From: Pseudoalteromonas sp. XI10
GTDB taxonomy: Bacteria; Pseudomonadota; Gammaproteobacteria; Enterobacterales; Alteromonadaceae
DNA: 64,000 nucleotides
Assembly: GCF_001469895.1 (NCBI RefSeq)
Contig: NZ_LOPY01000062.1
Location: 108,223-172,222 of the forward strand
Direction: 5' to 3'
The position numbers and the translations under genes were made by a program. The stretch's first letter is position 1, and every line of letters starts with the position of its first letter. The notes beneath the pieces were generated by a model, which was given only the letters and a program-made list of their open reading frames with translations, did no database searches and was not told the origin of the DNA. This document shows, in pieces, positions 37,225 through 46,164 of the stretch.

Positions 37225-37974
37225 TTAATGTTGTTTGGTGCGTCTTAAACTACGTTCAATCCGCGAATGCTCTTTGCCAGCCTCAAGTAAGGCTTCTTCA
37301 ATAAAGGCTAAGTGAGCATTACTAGCAAGGCGTGCTTGCTCTGGGTTTCCTTCAATAACCGCATCCATCAACAGTCGTCTATGTTCTGCGAGCTGCTGGC
37401 TGATCTGTGGTTTTTTTAACAGTACAGTTAAATTCTGTAATACATTTTGCTCTAGCAAGGCCTGCATACCACGTACTAAATGTAGCAGTACAACGTTATG
37501 AGACGCTTCTGCCACACTAAAATGGAATGCATTAATTGCTTTTGCTTTTTGCACAATGTCGTCATTAACGAGCGCAATGTTGTCAAAGCTTTGTTTTACT
37601 TTTTTGAAGTCATTCGTTGTGCCGCGCATAGCTGCATAATATGCTGCTATTCCTTCAAGGGCATGACGAAATTCGAGTAAATCAAATTGTGACTCTGGAT
37701 GCTTACTAATCAAATCAAAAAGCGGATCAGTGAGCCCCTCTTCAAGCTGATTTTTTACGAACGTTCCACCACCTTGGCGACGCGTTACTAACCCCTTAGC
37801 TTCTAGCTTTTGAATCGCCTCACGCAGCGAAGGTCGCGATACTTCAAATTGTTTCGCTAATTCACGTTCAGGAGGCAGCTTTTCGCCTGGCGCTAACGAC
37901 CCCTCAAGAATCATATTCTCAAGTTGTTGTAAAATTACATCAGATAATTTTGCTGCTTTAATCTTTAAAGACAT
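37225..37974 (-). CDS. pdhR: Pyruvate-responsive GntR/FadR-family repressor PdhR
   Basis: A 249-residue repressor of the pdh operon that releases DNA on binding pyruvate. The N-terminal winged helix (residues 10-75) holds PGEKLPPERELAKQFEVSRP, the GntR recognition region. The C-terminal FadR-type all-helical effector domain (FCD) includes the LEFRHALEG segment. It is first of pdhR-aceE-aceF-lpdA, and two PdhR-like operators lie upstream, consistent with autoregulation. Confidence 0.96.
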   Translation of the reverse strand: MSLKIKAAKLSDVILQQLENMILEGSLAPGEKLPPERELAKQFEVSRPSLREAIQKLEAKGLVTRRQGGGTFVKNQLEEGLTDPLFDLISKHPESQFDLLEFRHALEGIAAYYAAMRGTTNDFKKVKQSFDNIALVNDDIVQKAKAINAFHFSVAEASHNVVLLHLVRGMQALLEQNVLQNLTVLLKKPQISQQLAEHRRLLMDAVIEGNPEQARLASNAHLAFIEEALLEAGKEHSRIERSLRRTKQH

Positions 37975-38050
37975 TTATTAACGTCCGCATTGTTATGCGC
38001 TAACCCCATAAATATCGGGTATTTAGCCTTGTGCTTTGACCAAAAAGGTA

Positions 38051-38068
38051 AATTGGTCATACCAAATT
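38051..38068. promoter_or_regulatory. PdhR operator 1
   Basis: AATTGGTCATACCAAATT matches the PdhR consensus AATTGGTnnnACCAATT almost perfectly. It is 77-94 bp upstream of the pdhR ATG, in the expected promoter zone. Confidence 0.8.
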
Positions 38069-38209
38069 TGTCGCATACGTTATCAAAAACCCGTATTTCT
38101 GTCAATTTCACTACGTTCAGCGCCTAGTTACACCCTAACGTAATTCGTCTAAAGATTAAACAGTATGGATTAAAGTGGCTTTTTCTGAAGGAAAAAACAA
38201 TAAAAAATA

Positions 38210-38226
38210 AATGGTCAGACCAGATT
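38210..38226. promoter_or_regulatory. PdhR operator-like site 2
   Basis: TGGTCAGACCA (38212-38222) has the same TGGTnnnACCA core as operator 1, with weaker flanks. It lies about 155 bp further upstream. Confidence 0.5.
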
Positions 38227-38282
38227 GATAGACAAAGCTTTTAGAGTTCAGGTTTTAGATGTTAGTTGAATTGAGTAGCTTT

Positions 38283-38474
38283 GTAGCAGCGGATTTACCC
38301 CGCATCGTTGAATTGAATGCTGAAAAATATTCGAAGTAGGATGCACTTCAGTGCTGAAAAATTAAAACTCAATCGAAGTGCATTAGTAGAGCGATTAATG
38401 AATAAAGTTATACAACGAGCTTTACTATTGTAACTTGCTAACTCAAACACATTCCCGGCTAAAGCCAGTCCTAC
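38283..38474. repeat. Cluster of three REP-like palindromic elements
   Basis: Three short elements share a GTAGnA start and a small palindromic core: 38283-38310 (core GGATTTACCCC), 38336-38358 (core CACTTCAGTG) and, inverted, 38448-38474 (core GGCTAAAGCC). They resemble the GTAGGAGC...-type REP sequences of pseudomonads. They fill the gap between pdhR and the end of ampE; I see no gene there. Confidence 0.6.
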
Positions 38475-38500
38475 CTCTCGTAACTCACTAACTTTACACT

Positions 38501-39352
38501 CTACGCCAATCCACCAAACAGGGTTAATGCTGCGATGATCACTAAAAAGAACAATACATTTCTTTTTACAAGTTTCATCATACAGGTGGCTTCATAAGTG
38601 CAGCCAAAATGTTGCTGCTCAATTTGCTCAGCGGCAAGTGCAGTTTGCGTAACTACTTTGCGGTTGCTCACTGAAAAGTCGAGCACATACTTCAGCCAAC
38701 AATTGGTACCTTTATTAAAGTTACCAATCACTAAATAACCAAAGCTTGCAACCCGTGCTGGTAACCAATCGAGCCAAAATAGTAAGCTATGGATCAGTTT
38801 AAAACGTTTAGCGTAAGCCACTTGATGGTCGTCTCTAACTTTATCAGCAAAGGTTCGAACTAGCGCATAAAGAACCGCGCCAGGTACACCTAAAACCACA
38901 AACCAAAAAATAACTGCACAGTAAAAGCGAAAATTTAACCAAGCTAAAGTTTGGCCAAAAGTTTCACCATGAGGCTCATCTTCTGTTTTCTTTTGACCCA
39001 TCTGTAATGCAAATAAGGTAGCCGCTTCTTGATCGTTGCGGGTTAACGCATTTAAGTAAGACTTATATAGAGCACGTTGCTTAGCACAGCCAAAACACAC
39101 CAGTAGCACAGCAACACTCACAGCTAGTTGCCAAATAATAAAATCAGAGAGTTGATAAACTAAACCTGCGGCAACGACAGGCAGCATTAACCAAATCAAA
39201 AAACCAATTGGTGAATTAAATAAGCCTTTTTCTGAGAGTTGTTTTTGCGAATGCTTTAGATAGGTATTGGCATAAAAATCGATTTGCCAATAATCAGCGC
39301 GAGCACCTAAACGCTCAATTACCAAAGCAATAATTATTGAAATTAAGATCAT
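38501..39352 (-). CDS. ampE: Regulatory signalling protein AmpE
   Basis: A 283-residue inner-membrane protein with about four hydrophobic segments (near residues 3-15, 48-68, 72-90 and 260-283) and a CobD/CbiB-like fold. Its N-terminus ISIIIALVIERL is typical of AmpE. It is found with ampD in many gammaproteobacteria, but its biochemical role is unclear. It lies 21 bp downstream of ampD on the same strand. Confidence 0.88.
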   Translation of the reverse strand: MILISIIIALVIERLGARADYWQIDFYANTYLKHSQKQLSEKGLFNSPIGFLIWLMLPVVAAGLVYQLSDFIIWQLAVSVAVLLVCFGCAKQRALYKSYLNALTRNDQEAATLFALQMGQKKTEDEPHGETFGQTLAWLNFRFYCAVIFWFVVLGVPGAVLYALVRTFADKVRDDHQVAYAKRFKLIHSLLFWLDWLPARVASFGYLVIGNFNKGTNCWLKYVLDFSVSNRKVVTQTALAAEQIEQQHFGCTYEATCMMKLVKRNVLFFLVIIAALTLFGGLA

Positions 39353-39373
39353 GCTTTTACCTATATCCTTTAA

Positions 39374-39916
39374 CTAAAACACTAAATCAAAATAGTATTG
39401 CCAATCAAAACTCGCACCTGGGTCAGTTTTTCTGCCCGGAGCAATATCACAATGACCAACAATGCGTGAACGGTTTATCTCAGGGTACTTTGCCATCAAC
39501 GCCTTAGTCACTAAGTGTAATGCATTATACTGGGCTTGGGTATACGCCAGAGTGTCGGTCCCTTCAAGCTCAATGCCCACACTAAAATCATTGCAGCGCT
39601 CTCGACCTTCAAACATTGAGATACCAGCATGCCAAGCTCGTTTTTCAAAAGGCACGTACTGAATAACTTCACCAGTGCGGCGAATAAAGCAATGCGCAGA
39701 TACTCTTAAGCCTTTTAAATCTGCAAAGCTTTCGTGTGCCGTACAATCAATTGCCCCCATAAATAAATCATCAACATAAGGCGTGGCAAACTCCCCTGCT
39801 GGCAATGAAATATTATGAATAACAAGTAATGAAACCTCGCCCTCAGGACGCTCATCGTAATGTGTACAGGGCCTTTGTAACACATTGTTTAATTGGCCCA
39901 ATTCATTTATATGCAT
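39374..39916 (-). CDS. ampD: 1,6-anhydro-N-acetylmuramyl-L-alanine amidase AmpD
   Basis: Cytosolic zinc amidase that strips the peptide from anhydro-muropeptides during cell-wall recycling. Motifs include LVIHNISLPAGEF with a zinc His, the AWHAGIS segment, FSVGIELEGTD, and the C-terminal VGHCDIAPGRKTDPG with the second zinc His and Asp. I use the ATG at 39916 (180 residues). A TTG 21 bases upstream is possible, and neither has a good Shine-Dalgarno. It works in the same pathway as amgK and murU elsewhere in this window. Confidence 0.93.
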   Translation of the reverse strand: MHINELGQLNNVLQRPCTHYDERPEGEVSLLVIHNISLPAGEFATPYVDDLFMGAIDCTAHESFADLKGLRVSAHCFIRRTGEVIQYVPFEKRAWHAGISMFEGRERCNDFSVGIELEGTDTLAYTQAQYNALHLVTKALMAKYPEINRSRIVGHCDIAPGRKTDPGASFDWQYYFDLVF

Positions 39917-40103
39917 ATTAAAAACTAACGATGACAATAAAGTTAAATAGTGTAAAGGGTTAAAATCTCAGGGTCTAGTTGCTTTAATTCAATCACTTAA
40001 AGTAAGAGTAAGGATACTTGACTGTGGCCGATCTTTGTCTTCTATTAAGGGGTTAAACATAGTAAAATTTCGCCAATTTATTAATAAACAATGAGCTTTC
40101 GAC

Positions 40104-40952
40104 ATGTCAGTCCCTCACACTTTAATTAGCCAACTGGTAAAACTCGCCCTTGATGAAGATTTAGATTACCAAAGCGCAAATGACGGTGATATTACCGCGC
40201 AACTAATTCCAGCAAACGAGCTAGCCAATGCCAAGGTAATTACCCGTGAAGACTGTGTATTTTGTGGTAAAGACATTATTTTAGAAGTTTTTAAGCAAGT
40301 TGATCCTTCTGTTGAAGTTGACGTACTCGTTAATGACGGCGACAAAGTAGCTGCAAATAGCACCCTATTTACAGCATCAGGCTCAGCTCGCGCAATTTTA
40401 ACCGCAGAGCGCACAGCCCTTAACTTTGTACAAACACTATCAGGTACAGCAACAACAACCGCTCATTATGTAAAAGAGCTTGAGGGCACGACTACGCAGC
40501 TACTCGACACGCGTAAAACAATTCCAGGTTTACGTGCGTTACAAAAATACGCTGTAAAGTGTGGTGGTGGCGCGAATCACCGCATCGGTCTTTTTGATGC
40601 GTTCCTAATTAAAGAAAACCACATTGCAGCCTGTGGTGCTATTGATAAAGCAGTCGCTCAAGCTAAATTAAACCACCCGACTAAACCAGTTGAAGTAGAA
40701 GTAGAATCACTTGATGAGCTTGAACAAGCGATCACAGCTGGTGCTGATATCATCATGCTTGATAACTTTACTGTAGAGCAAATTCAACAAGCAGTTGTGC
40801 TAACAGACAAGCGAGCAAAGCTTGAGGTATCTGGCAACATGACTCTTGAAACTTTAAAAGCCTATTCACAGGCCGGTGTTGACTTTATTTCAAGTGGCGC
40901 ACTTACAAAAAATTTACAATCAATCGATCTTTCAATGAGATTTAACGGCTAA
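40104..40952 (+). CDS. nadC: Quinolinate phosphoribosyltransferase NadC
   Basis: It converts quinolinate and PRPP to nicotinate mononucleotide in de novo NAD synthesis. The 282-residue sequence has ALNFVQTLSGTAT, the PRPP/quinolinate-binding LDTRKTIPGLR, the KYAVKCGGGANHR segment, EVEVESLDEL, and IMLDNFTVEQ near the C-terminus. It is divergent from ampD, the same ampD-nadC neighbourhood as in E. coli. Confidence 0.97.
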   Translation: MSVPHTLISQLVKLALDEDLDYQSANDGDITAQLIPANELANAKVITREDCVFCGKDIILEVFKQVDPSVEVDVLVNDGDKVAANSTLFTASGSARAILTAERTALNFVQTLSGTATTTAHYVKELEGTTTQLLDTRKTIPGLRALQKYAVKCGGGANHRIGLFDAFLIKENHIAACGAIDKAVAQAKLNHPTKPVEVEVESLDELEQAITAGADIIMLDNFTVEQIQQAVVLTDKRAKLEVSGNMTLETLKAYSQAGVDFISSGALTKNLQSIDLSMRFNG

Positions 40953-41445
40953 AATTTCTCTTGTACGCACTTAATGTTTTACCTAATTCGTTGACAAGAA
41001 AATAAAAAAAGCATTAAATACATCAAAAGCCTGAACAGATAACAAAAAATCAATATCTTTTCAGCGCTTTTGACTATTTTGTATACGCACGTCCTGAACC
41101 TACACAAGATTGCAATCAATTCAATAAGTTCCTGCAAGGATGCGGTGTCTATAAATAGTACAAATATGTGTAACTAAGCTTATTTTACATCAAACAAAGG
41201 TAGGAAAGTTCTGAAAAACTGCTTACTGAACAGGAAAATAGCTTCCAAAAACATTTATTGATGCTAAAGTAAATTTATACACGCTTAACAAGTAAAGTTT
41301 TTACTGCTTTGTTAACATTTAAAGGTTAATAAAAGTAGTTTTAAGTAAAACTGTAAGATTTATCCTGTAAATTGAGCACTGGTTTTACAACGCTGAAGTT
41401 ACAGCTAAACTTACTAAATCATCATATCCTTTAGGAGAGGAACAA
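40953..41445. promoter_or_regulatory. Long AT-rich region upstream of pilA
   Basis: A 493-bp gene-free stretch presumed to hold the pilA promoter and leader. I looked for a sigma-54 (GG-N10-GC) element, usual for PilR-controlled pilA, and found no convincing match. AGGAGAGG before the ATG is a very strong ribosome-binding site, which fits the high expression of a major pilin. No other feature was seen. Confidence 0.4.
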
Positions 41446-41874
41446 ATGACACAACAAAAGCAACAGGGTTTCACCCTAATTGAATTAATGATTGTAGTTG
41501 CAATCATCGGTATTTTGGCAGCGGTAGCACTGCCTGCTTATCAAGATTACACTAAACGCGCACACGTTAGTGAAGGTATGGGCTTAGCTGCTGGAGCAAA
41601 AGGTGCGGTTACTGAATACTATGTATCTCAAGGTGTAATGCCTACCTCTAATACATTAGCAGGTTTACCTGATAGTGGAGACATGACTGGGAATGCAGTA
41701 AAAACTGTTTCTGTTGGTGCAGGTGGCGCTATTACTGTAACTTTTAACAGTAAGGTTACTGATAACGCCACTTTAGTATTCGTTCCTTCTGTAGCATCTA
41801 CTGGCGGTACTATAACTTGGACATGTAATACTGGTACTGTCGACGACAAATATGTACCAGCTAACTGTCGTTAA
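41446..41874 (+). CDS. pilA: Type IV major pilin PilA
   Basis: A 142-residue type IVa prepilin. The short leader MTQQKQQG is cut before Phe9 by PilD, and the mature N-terminus FTLIELMIVVAIIGILAAVA has the invariant Glu at +5. The globular C-terminal part is rich in Gly, Thr and Val. It ends in a 15-residue disulfide loop, C127 to C141. It lies upstream of the sulfatase-like gene and pilC. Downstream TTTAGC... and GCTAAACT-type arms (41893-41915) may form a weak hairpin. Confidence 0.95.
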   Translation: MTQQKQQGFTLIELMIVVAIIGILAAVALPAYQDYTKRAHVSEGMGLAAGAKGAVTEYYVSQGVMPTSNTLAGLPDSGDMTGNAVKTVSVGAGGAITVTFNSKVTDNATLVFVPSVASTGGTITWTCNTGTVDDKYVPANCR

Positions 41875-41927
41875 AACAGAATATAGCTCAAGTTTAGCAA
41901 AACTAAACTTGAGCTAACTACACTCTT

Positions 41928-43868
41928 ATGCGAATACACTTTTTTATTTCAACGACCCTTTTTATACTATTTACATTTACTTGGATATTAAACTACCCAG
42001 ACTTTGAGTTTAAAGGAACAAACTTCAAAGATAAGTTTGAAAACTTTCAATTTACCTTTCCAATTATTTTATATTTATTTAGATTTATAATTGGAATAAT
42101 CCTCTCATTATTCTTTTTTAGCTTTATTGCTAATATAATATCCAGCAATGTAAAAACATTTTTTAAGAAAAGATTTTCAGATATATTTTTAATAATTGTA
42201 TCTTGGCTCATTATTACGAGCTTAATACTAAGCATTACTAGTCTTGTTTACCCAAATTTATTTTTCAGTCACAAAGCTTGGACTAATCAATATCTTATTT
42301 CAGCTTTATCAATTACAATATTCACTTCCCTATTCCTCTCTTTTTTCATAAAAAAAAATAGAATAAAAACCATTCTATTGCTTTCTATGATTGCATTTAT
42401 TAAACCTATAGAACTAGAAAGCTCATACAATAAAAAAGAATATGCGCCTTCCAAATACAAAAATGTAATTATTATTGGTATTGACTCTTTAAATACGGAT
42501 CTAATAAATAAAGAAAACACTCCATTTATTAACGAATTTGTTAATACATCTCTACACTTACCAAACACATATACACATATAGCCAGAACATTCCCTTCAT
42601 GGGTAACCATTCTGACAGGAGATTACCCGACTTCAAATGGAGCTAGATTAAACCTAACTAATTTAGAACTTTTAAACTTAAAAGAAACTCTCCCATACTT
42701 TCTTAAAGAAATTGGTTATAAAACATACTTTTCATTAGATGAAAGAAGGTTCAGTCATATTGATAAATCTTTTTACTTCGATAAAGTTATCGGCCCACCT
42801 GAAACCGTTGATGAATTAGTACTTTCACAACTTGTAGAGAATCCTATGCTAGCCATTACATCTCAACTTCCATTATTGAAAGATCTAATGCCTCAACTTT
42901 ATAATAATAGAGGTTCTTGGAAGAATTATTCTCCAACAAGTTTTAGTAATGAATTGGAAGATAAAATTAAAAATGAAGGTATTCCAGTCTTCATTTCTTC
43001 ACATTTCACACTCCCCCACTGGCCTTATAAAACAAAATTTAACACCAGTGACAGTAAAAATACTTATGGAAAATATATTGATTCAATTAGGCTCGCTGAT
43101 AAGCAAGTTCATAGATATATGAAGCATTTAAAAAAAGAAGGCTTTTTAAATGACTCTATAGTTTTTATAATCACAGATCATGGTGAAAGTTTTGGTAGAA
43201 ATGTTGACCAGCCAAAGGGTGGGAACGACTCTATGAATATTCCTGGCCATGGAAACTCTATTATATCAAGATCTCAATTCAATGTTTTATTATCTTTAAA
43301 AGTTTTTAGAGAAGGTAATGAATTAAAAAGAACTGTTAAGAATAAAGACTTTAATTTTGCCCTTACAGACATAACACCAACAGTATTTGATATACTGGAA
43401 CTGCCAGAACCTAAAAAATTTGATGGGCAAAGCATTTTCAAAGTAAAATCTGAAAGGAGCATTCCTTTAGAAAGCTCTCTAAAACCAAGCTTTAATAGTA
43501 ATGGCTCTATAAACTTAAAAGATACTATTAGAAAAGGCATTAGCTTATATAATATTGATAAACAAGGCAGAGCTGTTATAAAAGACACACTTTATAAAGA
43601 TCTTGTTAATATTAAGCAAAGAGGAGTAATATTTGATAAATGGCAATTATCAATATACCCAGAATTAAATAACTCTCTATTTATTACTGATTTAGAAGAA
43701 GAAAAAATTTACAAATTTAGTGATTTTCAAAATAAAGAGCTAGCTAAAACTTTATTAAAAGAACTATGCTCGTTGTTTTCCAAAGATCAATTTAACTCTA
43801 AATCAAAATATTGTAAAAATGTACCTTACCTATTAGTTAATGGAAATGTGGATGGCAAAGCAATCTGA
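41928..43868 (+). CDS. Membrane sulfatase/phosphoglycerol-transferase-fold enzyme next to pilA
   Basis: A 646-residue inner-membrane protein. Four to five hydrophobic segments (about residues 5-21, 43-70, 85-107, 122-141 and possibly 149-160) precede a periplasmic alkaline-phosphatase-superfamily domain. Likely metal and catalytic residues are D186 (IIIGIDSLN), T221 in ARTFPSW as nucleophile, D417/H418 in ITDHGESFG, and H441 in PGHGNS. A Thr nucleophile is typical of phosphoglycerol or phosphoethanolamine transferases rather than Cys/Ser sulfatases. The gene is visibly more AT-rich than its neighbours (many AAA, ATA and TTT codons), suggesting transfer. Its end overlaps pilC. A role in modifying pilin or envelope glycans is inference. 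Confidence 0.75.
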   Translation: MRIHFFISTTLFILFTFTWILNYPDFEFKGTNFKDKFENFQFTFPIILYLFRFIIGIILSLFFFSFIANIISSNVKTFFKKRFSDIFLIIVSWLIITSLILSITSLVYPNLFFSHKAWTNQYLISALSITIFTSLFLSFFIKKNRIKTILLLSMIAFIKPIELESSYNKKEYAPSKYKNVIIIGIDSLNTDLINKENTPFINEFVNTSLHLPNTYTHIARTFPSWVTILTGDYPTSNGARLNLTNLELLNLKETLPYFLKEIGYKTYFSLDERRFSHIDKSFYFDKVIGPPETVDELVLSQLVENPMLAITSQLPLLKDLMPQLYNNRGSWKNYSPTSFSNELEDKIKNEGIPVFISSHFTLPHWPYKTKFNTSDSKNTYGKYIDSIRLADKQVHRYMKHLKKEGFLNDSIVFIITDHGESFGRNVDQPKGGNDSMNIPGHGNSIISRSQFNVLLSLKVFREGNELKRTVKNKDFNFALTDITPTVFDILELPEPKKFDGQSIFKVKSERSIPLESSLKPSFNSNGSINLKDTIRKGISLYNIDKQGRAVIKDTLYKDLVNIKQRGVIFDKWQLSIYPELNNSLFITDLEEEKIYKFSDFQNKELAKTLLKELCSLFSKDQFNSKSKYCKNVPYLLVNGNVDGKAI

Positions 43869-45081
43869 ACAAGCTGACTTAGATACCTTTCAGTGGATAG
43901 GTGTTAACTCTCGAGGTAAAAAACTTGAAGGTGAACTTTCAGGGCAAAGTATTGCCTTAGTCAAAGCACAACTTCGAAAGCAAGGTATCACTCCCTCTAA
44001 AGTAAAACGAAAACCAAAACCTCTATTTGGTATTAAATCTGTTCAAAAAATCACCCCCAAAGATATAGCTTTAATTACACGACAGATTGCCACTATGCTG
44101 ATGGCAGGTGTTCCCCTTATCCAAACTATCGAGATGATAGGGAGCGGCACAAAAAATAAAAGTGTCGCTAAATTAATGGAAGGTATAGGCGATGAAGTAA
44201 AATCGGGGGTGCCACTTTCCCAAGCCCTTCGAAAGCACCCACGCTATTTTGATGATTTATATTGCGATTTAGTGGCCTCAGGTGAGCAATCGGGTGCACT
44301 TGATAAAATTTTTGACCGAGTAGCCCTTTATAAAGAAAAGGCTGAGGCTTTAAAATCAAAAATTAAAAAAGCCATGTTTTACCCGATTGCAGTTTTGGTT
44401 GTTGCGATCATTGTAACTTCAATTTTGCTTATCTTCGTTGTGCCGCAATTCCAAGATATTTTTAATGGCTTTGGAGCTGAGCTTCCTGGGTTTACCTTAA
44501 TGGTGATTGGTATTTCTGAGTTTATGCAGGAATATTGGTGGATAATTCTGATTGCTGTTATCGCAACTGGTTTTGCATATAAAGAAGCGCTACTTAAAAG
44601 CAAAAAACTCAGAGATGCTAACGATAGGGCTATATTAAAACTACCTGTTATTGGCATGATTTTAAATAAAGCTGCGGTTGCTCGCTATGCGCGAACTCTA
44701 TCAACTACTTTTGCTGCTGGTGTCCCTTTAGTTGATGCGCTTGATTCTGCTGCGGGTGCCTCTGGTAATGCGGTATACCGCTATGCAATTCTAGAAATCA
44801 AAGCCGAGGTCAGTTCAGGTAATTTAATGAACTGGGCGATGCGCAATACTAAAATTTTCCCTGATATGGTGGTGCAAATGGTTGCTATTGGTGAAGAGTC
44901 AGGCTCTCTCGATGGTATGCTTGCTAAAGTAGCAACGATATATGAGCAAGAAGTTGATGATGCCGTTGATGGTTTATCAAGTTTACTTGAGCCTCTAATT
45001 ATGGCTATTTTAGGTGTGCTTGTCGGTGGTTTAATTGTTGCTATGTATCTGCCTATATTCCAATTAGGTTCGGTGATTTAA
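43852..45081 (+). CDS. pilC: Type IV pilus inner-membrane platform protein PilC
   Basis: A 409-residue GspF-family membrane protein that links the PilB/PilT motors to pilus assembly. It has two homologous cytoplasmic domains (about residues 70-170 and 275-375) and three transmembrane helices (near 180, 220 and 390). Repeats include RQIATMLMAGVPLIQTIEM and YARTLSTTFAAGVPLVDAL. I choose the ATG at 43852 (MAKQSEQ), with GGA eight bases upstream, over the ATG 12 bases earlier. It overlaps the preceding sulfatase-like gene by 17 bases. Confidence 0.93.
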   Translation: MAKQSEQADLDTFQWIGVNSRGKKLEGELSGQSIALVKAQLRKQGITPSKVKRKPKPLFGIKSVQKITPKDIALITRQIATMLMAGVPLIQTIEMIGSGTKNKSVAKLMEGIGDEVKSGVPLSQALRKHPRYFDDLYCDLVASGEQSGALDKIFDRVALYKEKAEALKSKIKKAMFYPIAVLVVAIIVTSILLIFVVPQFQDIFNGFGAELPGFTLMVIGISEFMQEYWWIILIAVIATGFAYKEALLKSKKLRDANDRAILKLPVIGMILNKAAVARYARTLSTTFAAGVPLVDALDSAAGASGNAVYRYAILEIKAEVSSGNLMNWAMRNTKIFPDMVVQMVAIGEESGSLDGMLAKVATIYEQEVDDAVDGLSSLLEPLIMAILGVLVGGLIVAMYLPIFQLGSVI

Positions 45082-45089
45082 ACATAGCT

Positions 45090-45158
45090 ATAAGCTATAA
45101 GCTATAAGCTATAAGCTATAAGCTATAAGCTATAAGCTATAAGCTATAAGCTATAAGC
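45090..45158. repeat. Heptanucleotide array 3: (ATAAGCT)9.9
   Basis: Nine perfect copies of ATAAGCT and a final partial copy. A degenerate copy precedes them. It begins eight bases after the pilC stop and sits between pilC and pilD. Confidence 0.97.
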
Positions 45159-45265
45159 AAACTATAAACGCTAGTTGATTGCTTGCTACATAAAATAAAT
45201 AATAAAAATAGTTCAACACAGCGAAATAAAATCGGCCTGTAAACGGCCTGAAGTTAGGTATTTTA

Positions 45266-46162
45266 ATGGAAAACTTTTTTCTTGATATAACCACTGCGAT
45301 GCAAAGTCAGCAGTGGTTTTATTTTTTGACGGTGGGCTTAGTAAGCCTGTGTATTGGTAGCTTTTTGAATGTGGTGATTTATCGTTTACCACTGATGATG
45401 AAAAGAGAATGGCAAACTGAGTGTCGTATTGTATTGGCCGATGAGCTCAATTCAAAACAGCAAACAGAACAAGCTCCCTTTAATTTAGTAAAACCTAATT
45501 CAACCTGCCCTAAATGCAAAGCACCGATTAAAGCTTGGCAAAATATCCCTGTCTTAAGTTGGATATTGCTAAAAGGTCGCTGTGCAAATTGTCAAACACC
45601 GATTTCTGTGCGCTACCCAATTGTTGAAATGCTTACTGCGGTTCTAAGTTTAGTTGTCGCCGTTGTTTTTGGCCCGACAAAGCTAGCTCTTCTATATATA
45701 TTGATTACTTGGTTTTTAGTTGCATTAACCTTTATCGATGTAGATCACATGTTATTGCCCGACCAGCTCACCCTGCCACTCGTTTGGTTAGCGCTGATTG
45801 CTGCCACTATGGATATTACCATTGCACCGAGCGATGCCATTATCGGCGCAGCAGTTGGCTACCTGAGCTTATGGAGTGTCTATTGGTTGTTTAAGCTTGC
45901 TACTGGTAAAGAAGGCATGGGTTATGGCGACTTTAAACTATTAGCCGTGTTTGGTGCGCTACTTGGCTGGCAAGATATTTTAACTATCGTACTGTTATCA
46001 AGTGTCGTCGGAGCCATCATCGGCATTGCGCAAATCATTATTCAAGGTAAAGACAAAACTACGCCAATCCCGTTTGGGCCTTATCTTGCCATCGCAGGAT
46101 GGGTCACCTTACTTTGGGGTGAGCAAATTAAAAGTTATTACTTTAACTATTTAGGTTACTAA
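45266..46162 (+). CDS. pilD: Prepilin leader peptidase/N-methyltransferase PilD
   Basis: A polytopic inner-membrane aspartic protease that cleaves and N-methylates prepilins (and pseudopilins of type II secretion, if present). It has 298 residues and about eight transmembrane helices. The cytoplasmic zinc knuckle is CPKCKAPI ... CANCQTPI (near residues 78 and 111). The two catalytic aspartates lie in FIDVDHMLLPD and GYGDFKLL. It is followed two bases later by coaE, as is common. Confidence 0.96.
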   Translation: MENFFLDITTAMQSQQWFYFLTVGLVSLCIGSFLNVVIYRLPLMMKREWQTECRIVLADELNSKQQTEQAPFNLVKPNSTCPKCKAPIKAWQNIPVLSWILLKGRCANCQTPISVRYPIVEMLTAVLSLVVAVVFGPTKLALLYILITWFLVALTFIDVDHMLLPDQLTLPLVWLALIAATMDITIAPSDAIIGAAVGYLSLWSVYWLFKLATGKEGMGYGDFKLLAVFGALLGWQDILTIVLLSSVVGAIIGIAQIIIQGKDKTTPIPFGPYLAIAGWVTLLWGEQIKSYYFNYLGY

Positions 46163-46164
46163 TT

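Noticed and set aside
41370..41400. Sigma-54 promoter for pilA
   Set aside because: The best GG...GC pair (CTGGTTTTACAACGCTG) has nine rather than ten intervening bases and poor flanks.
41446..43868. Genomic island or prophage around the AT-rich gene
   Set aside because: Only one gene shows the biased composition; no integrase, attachment repeats or phage genes are nearby.
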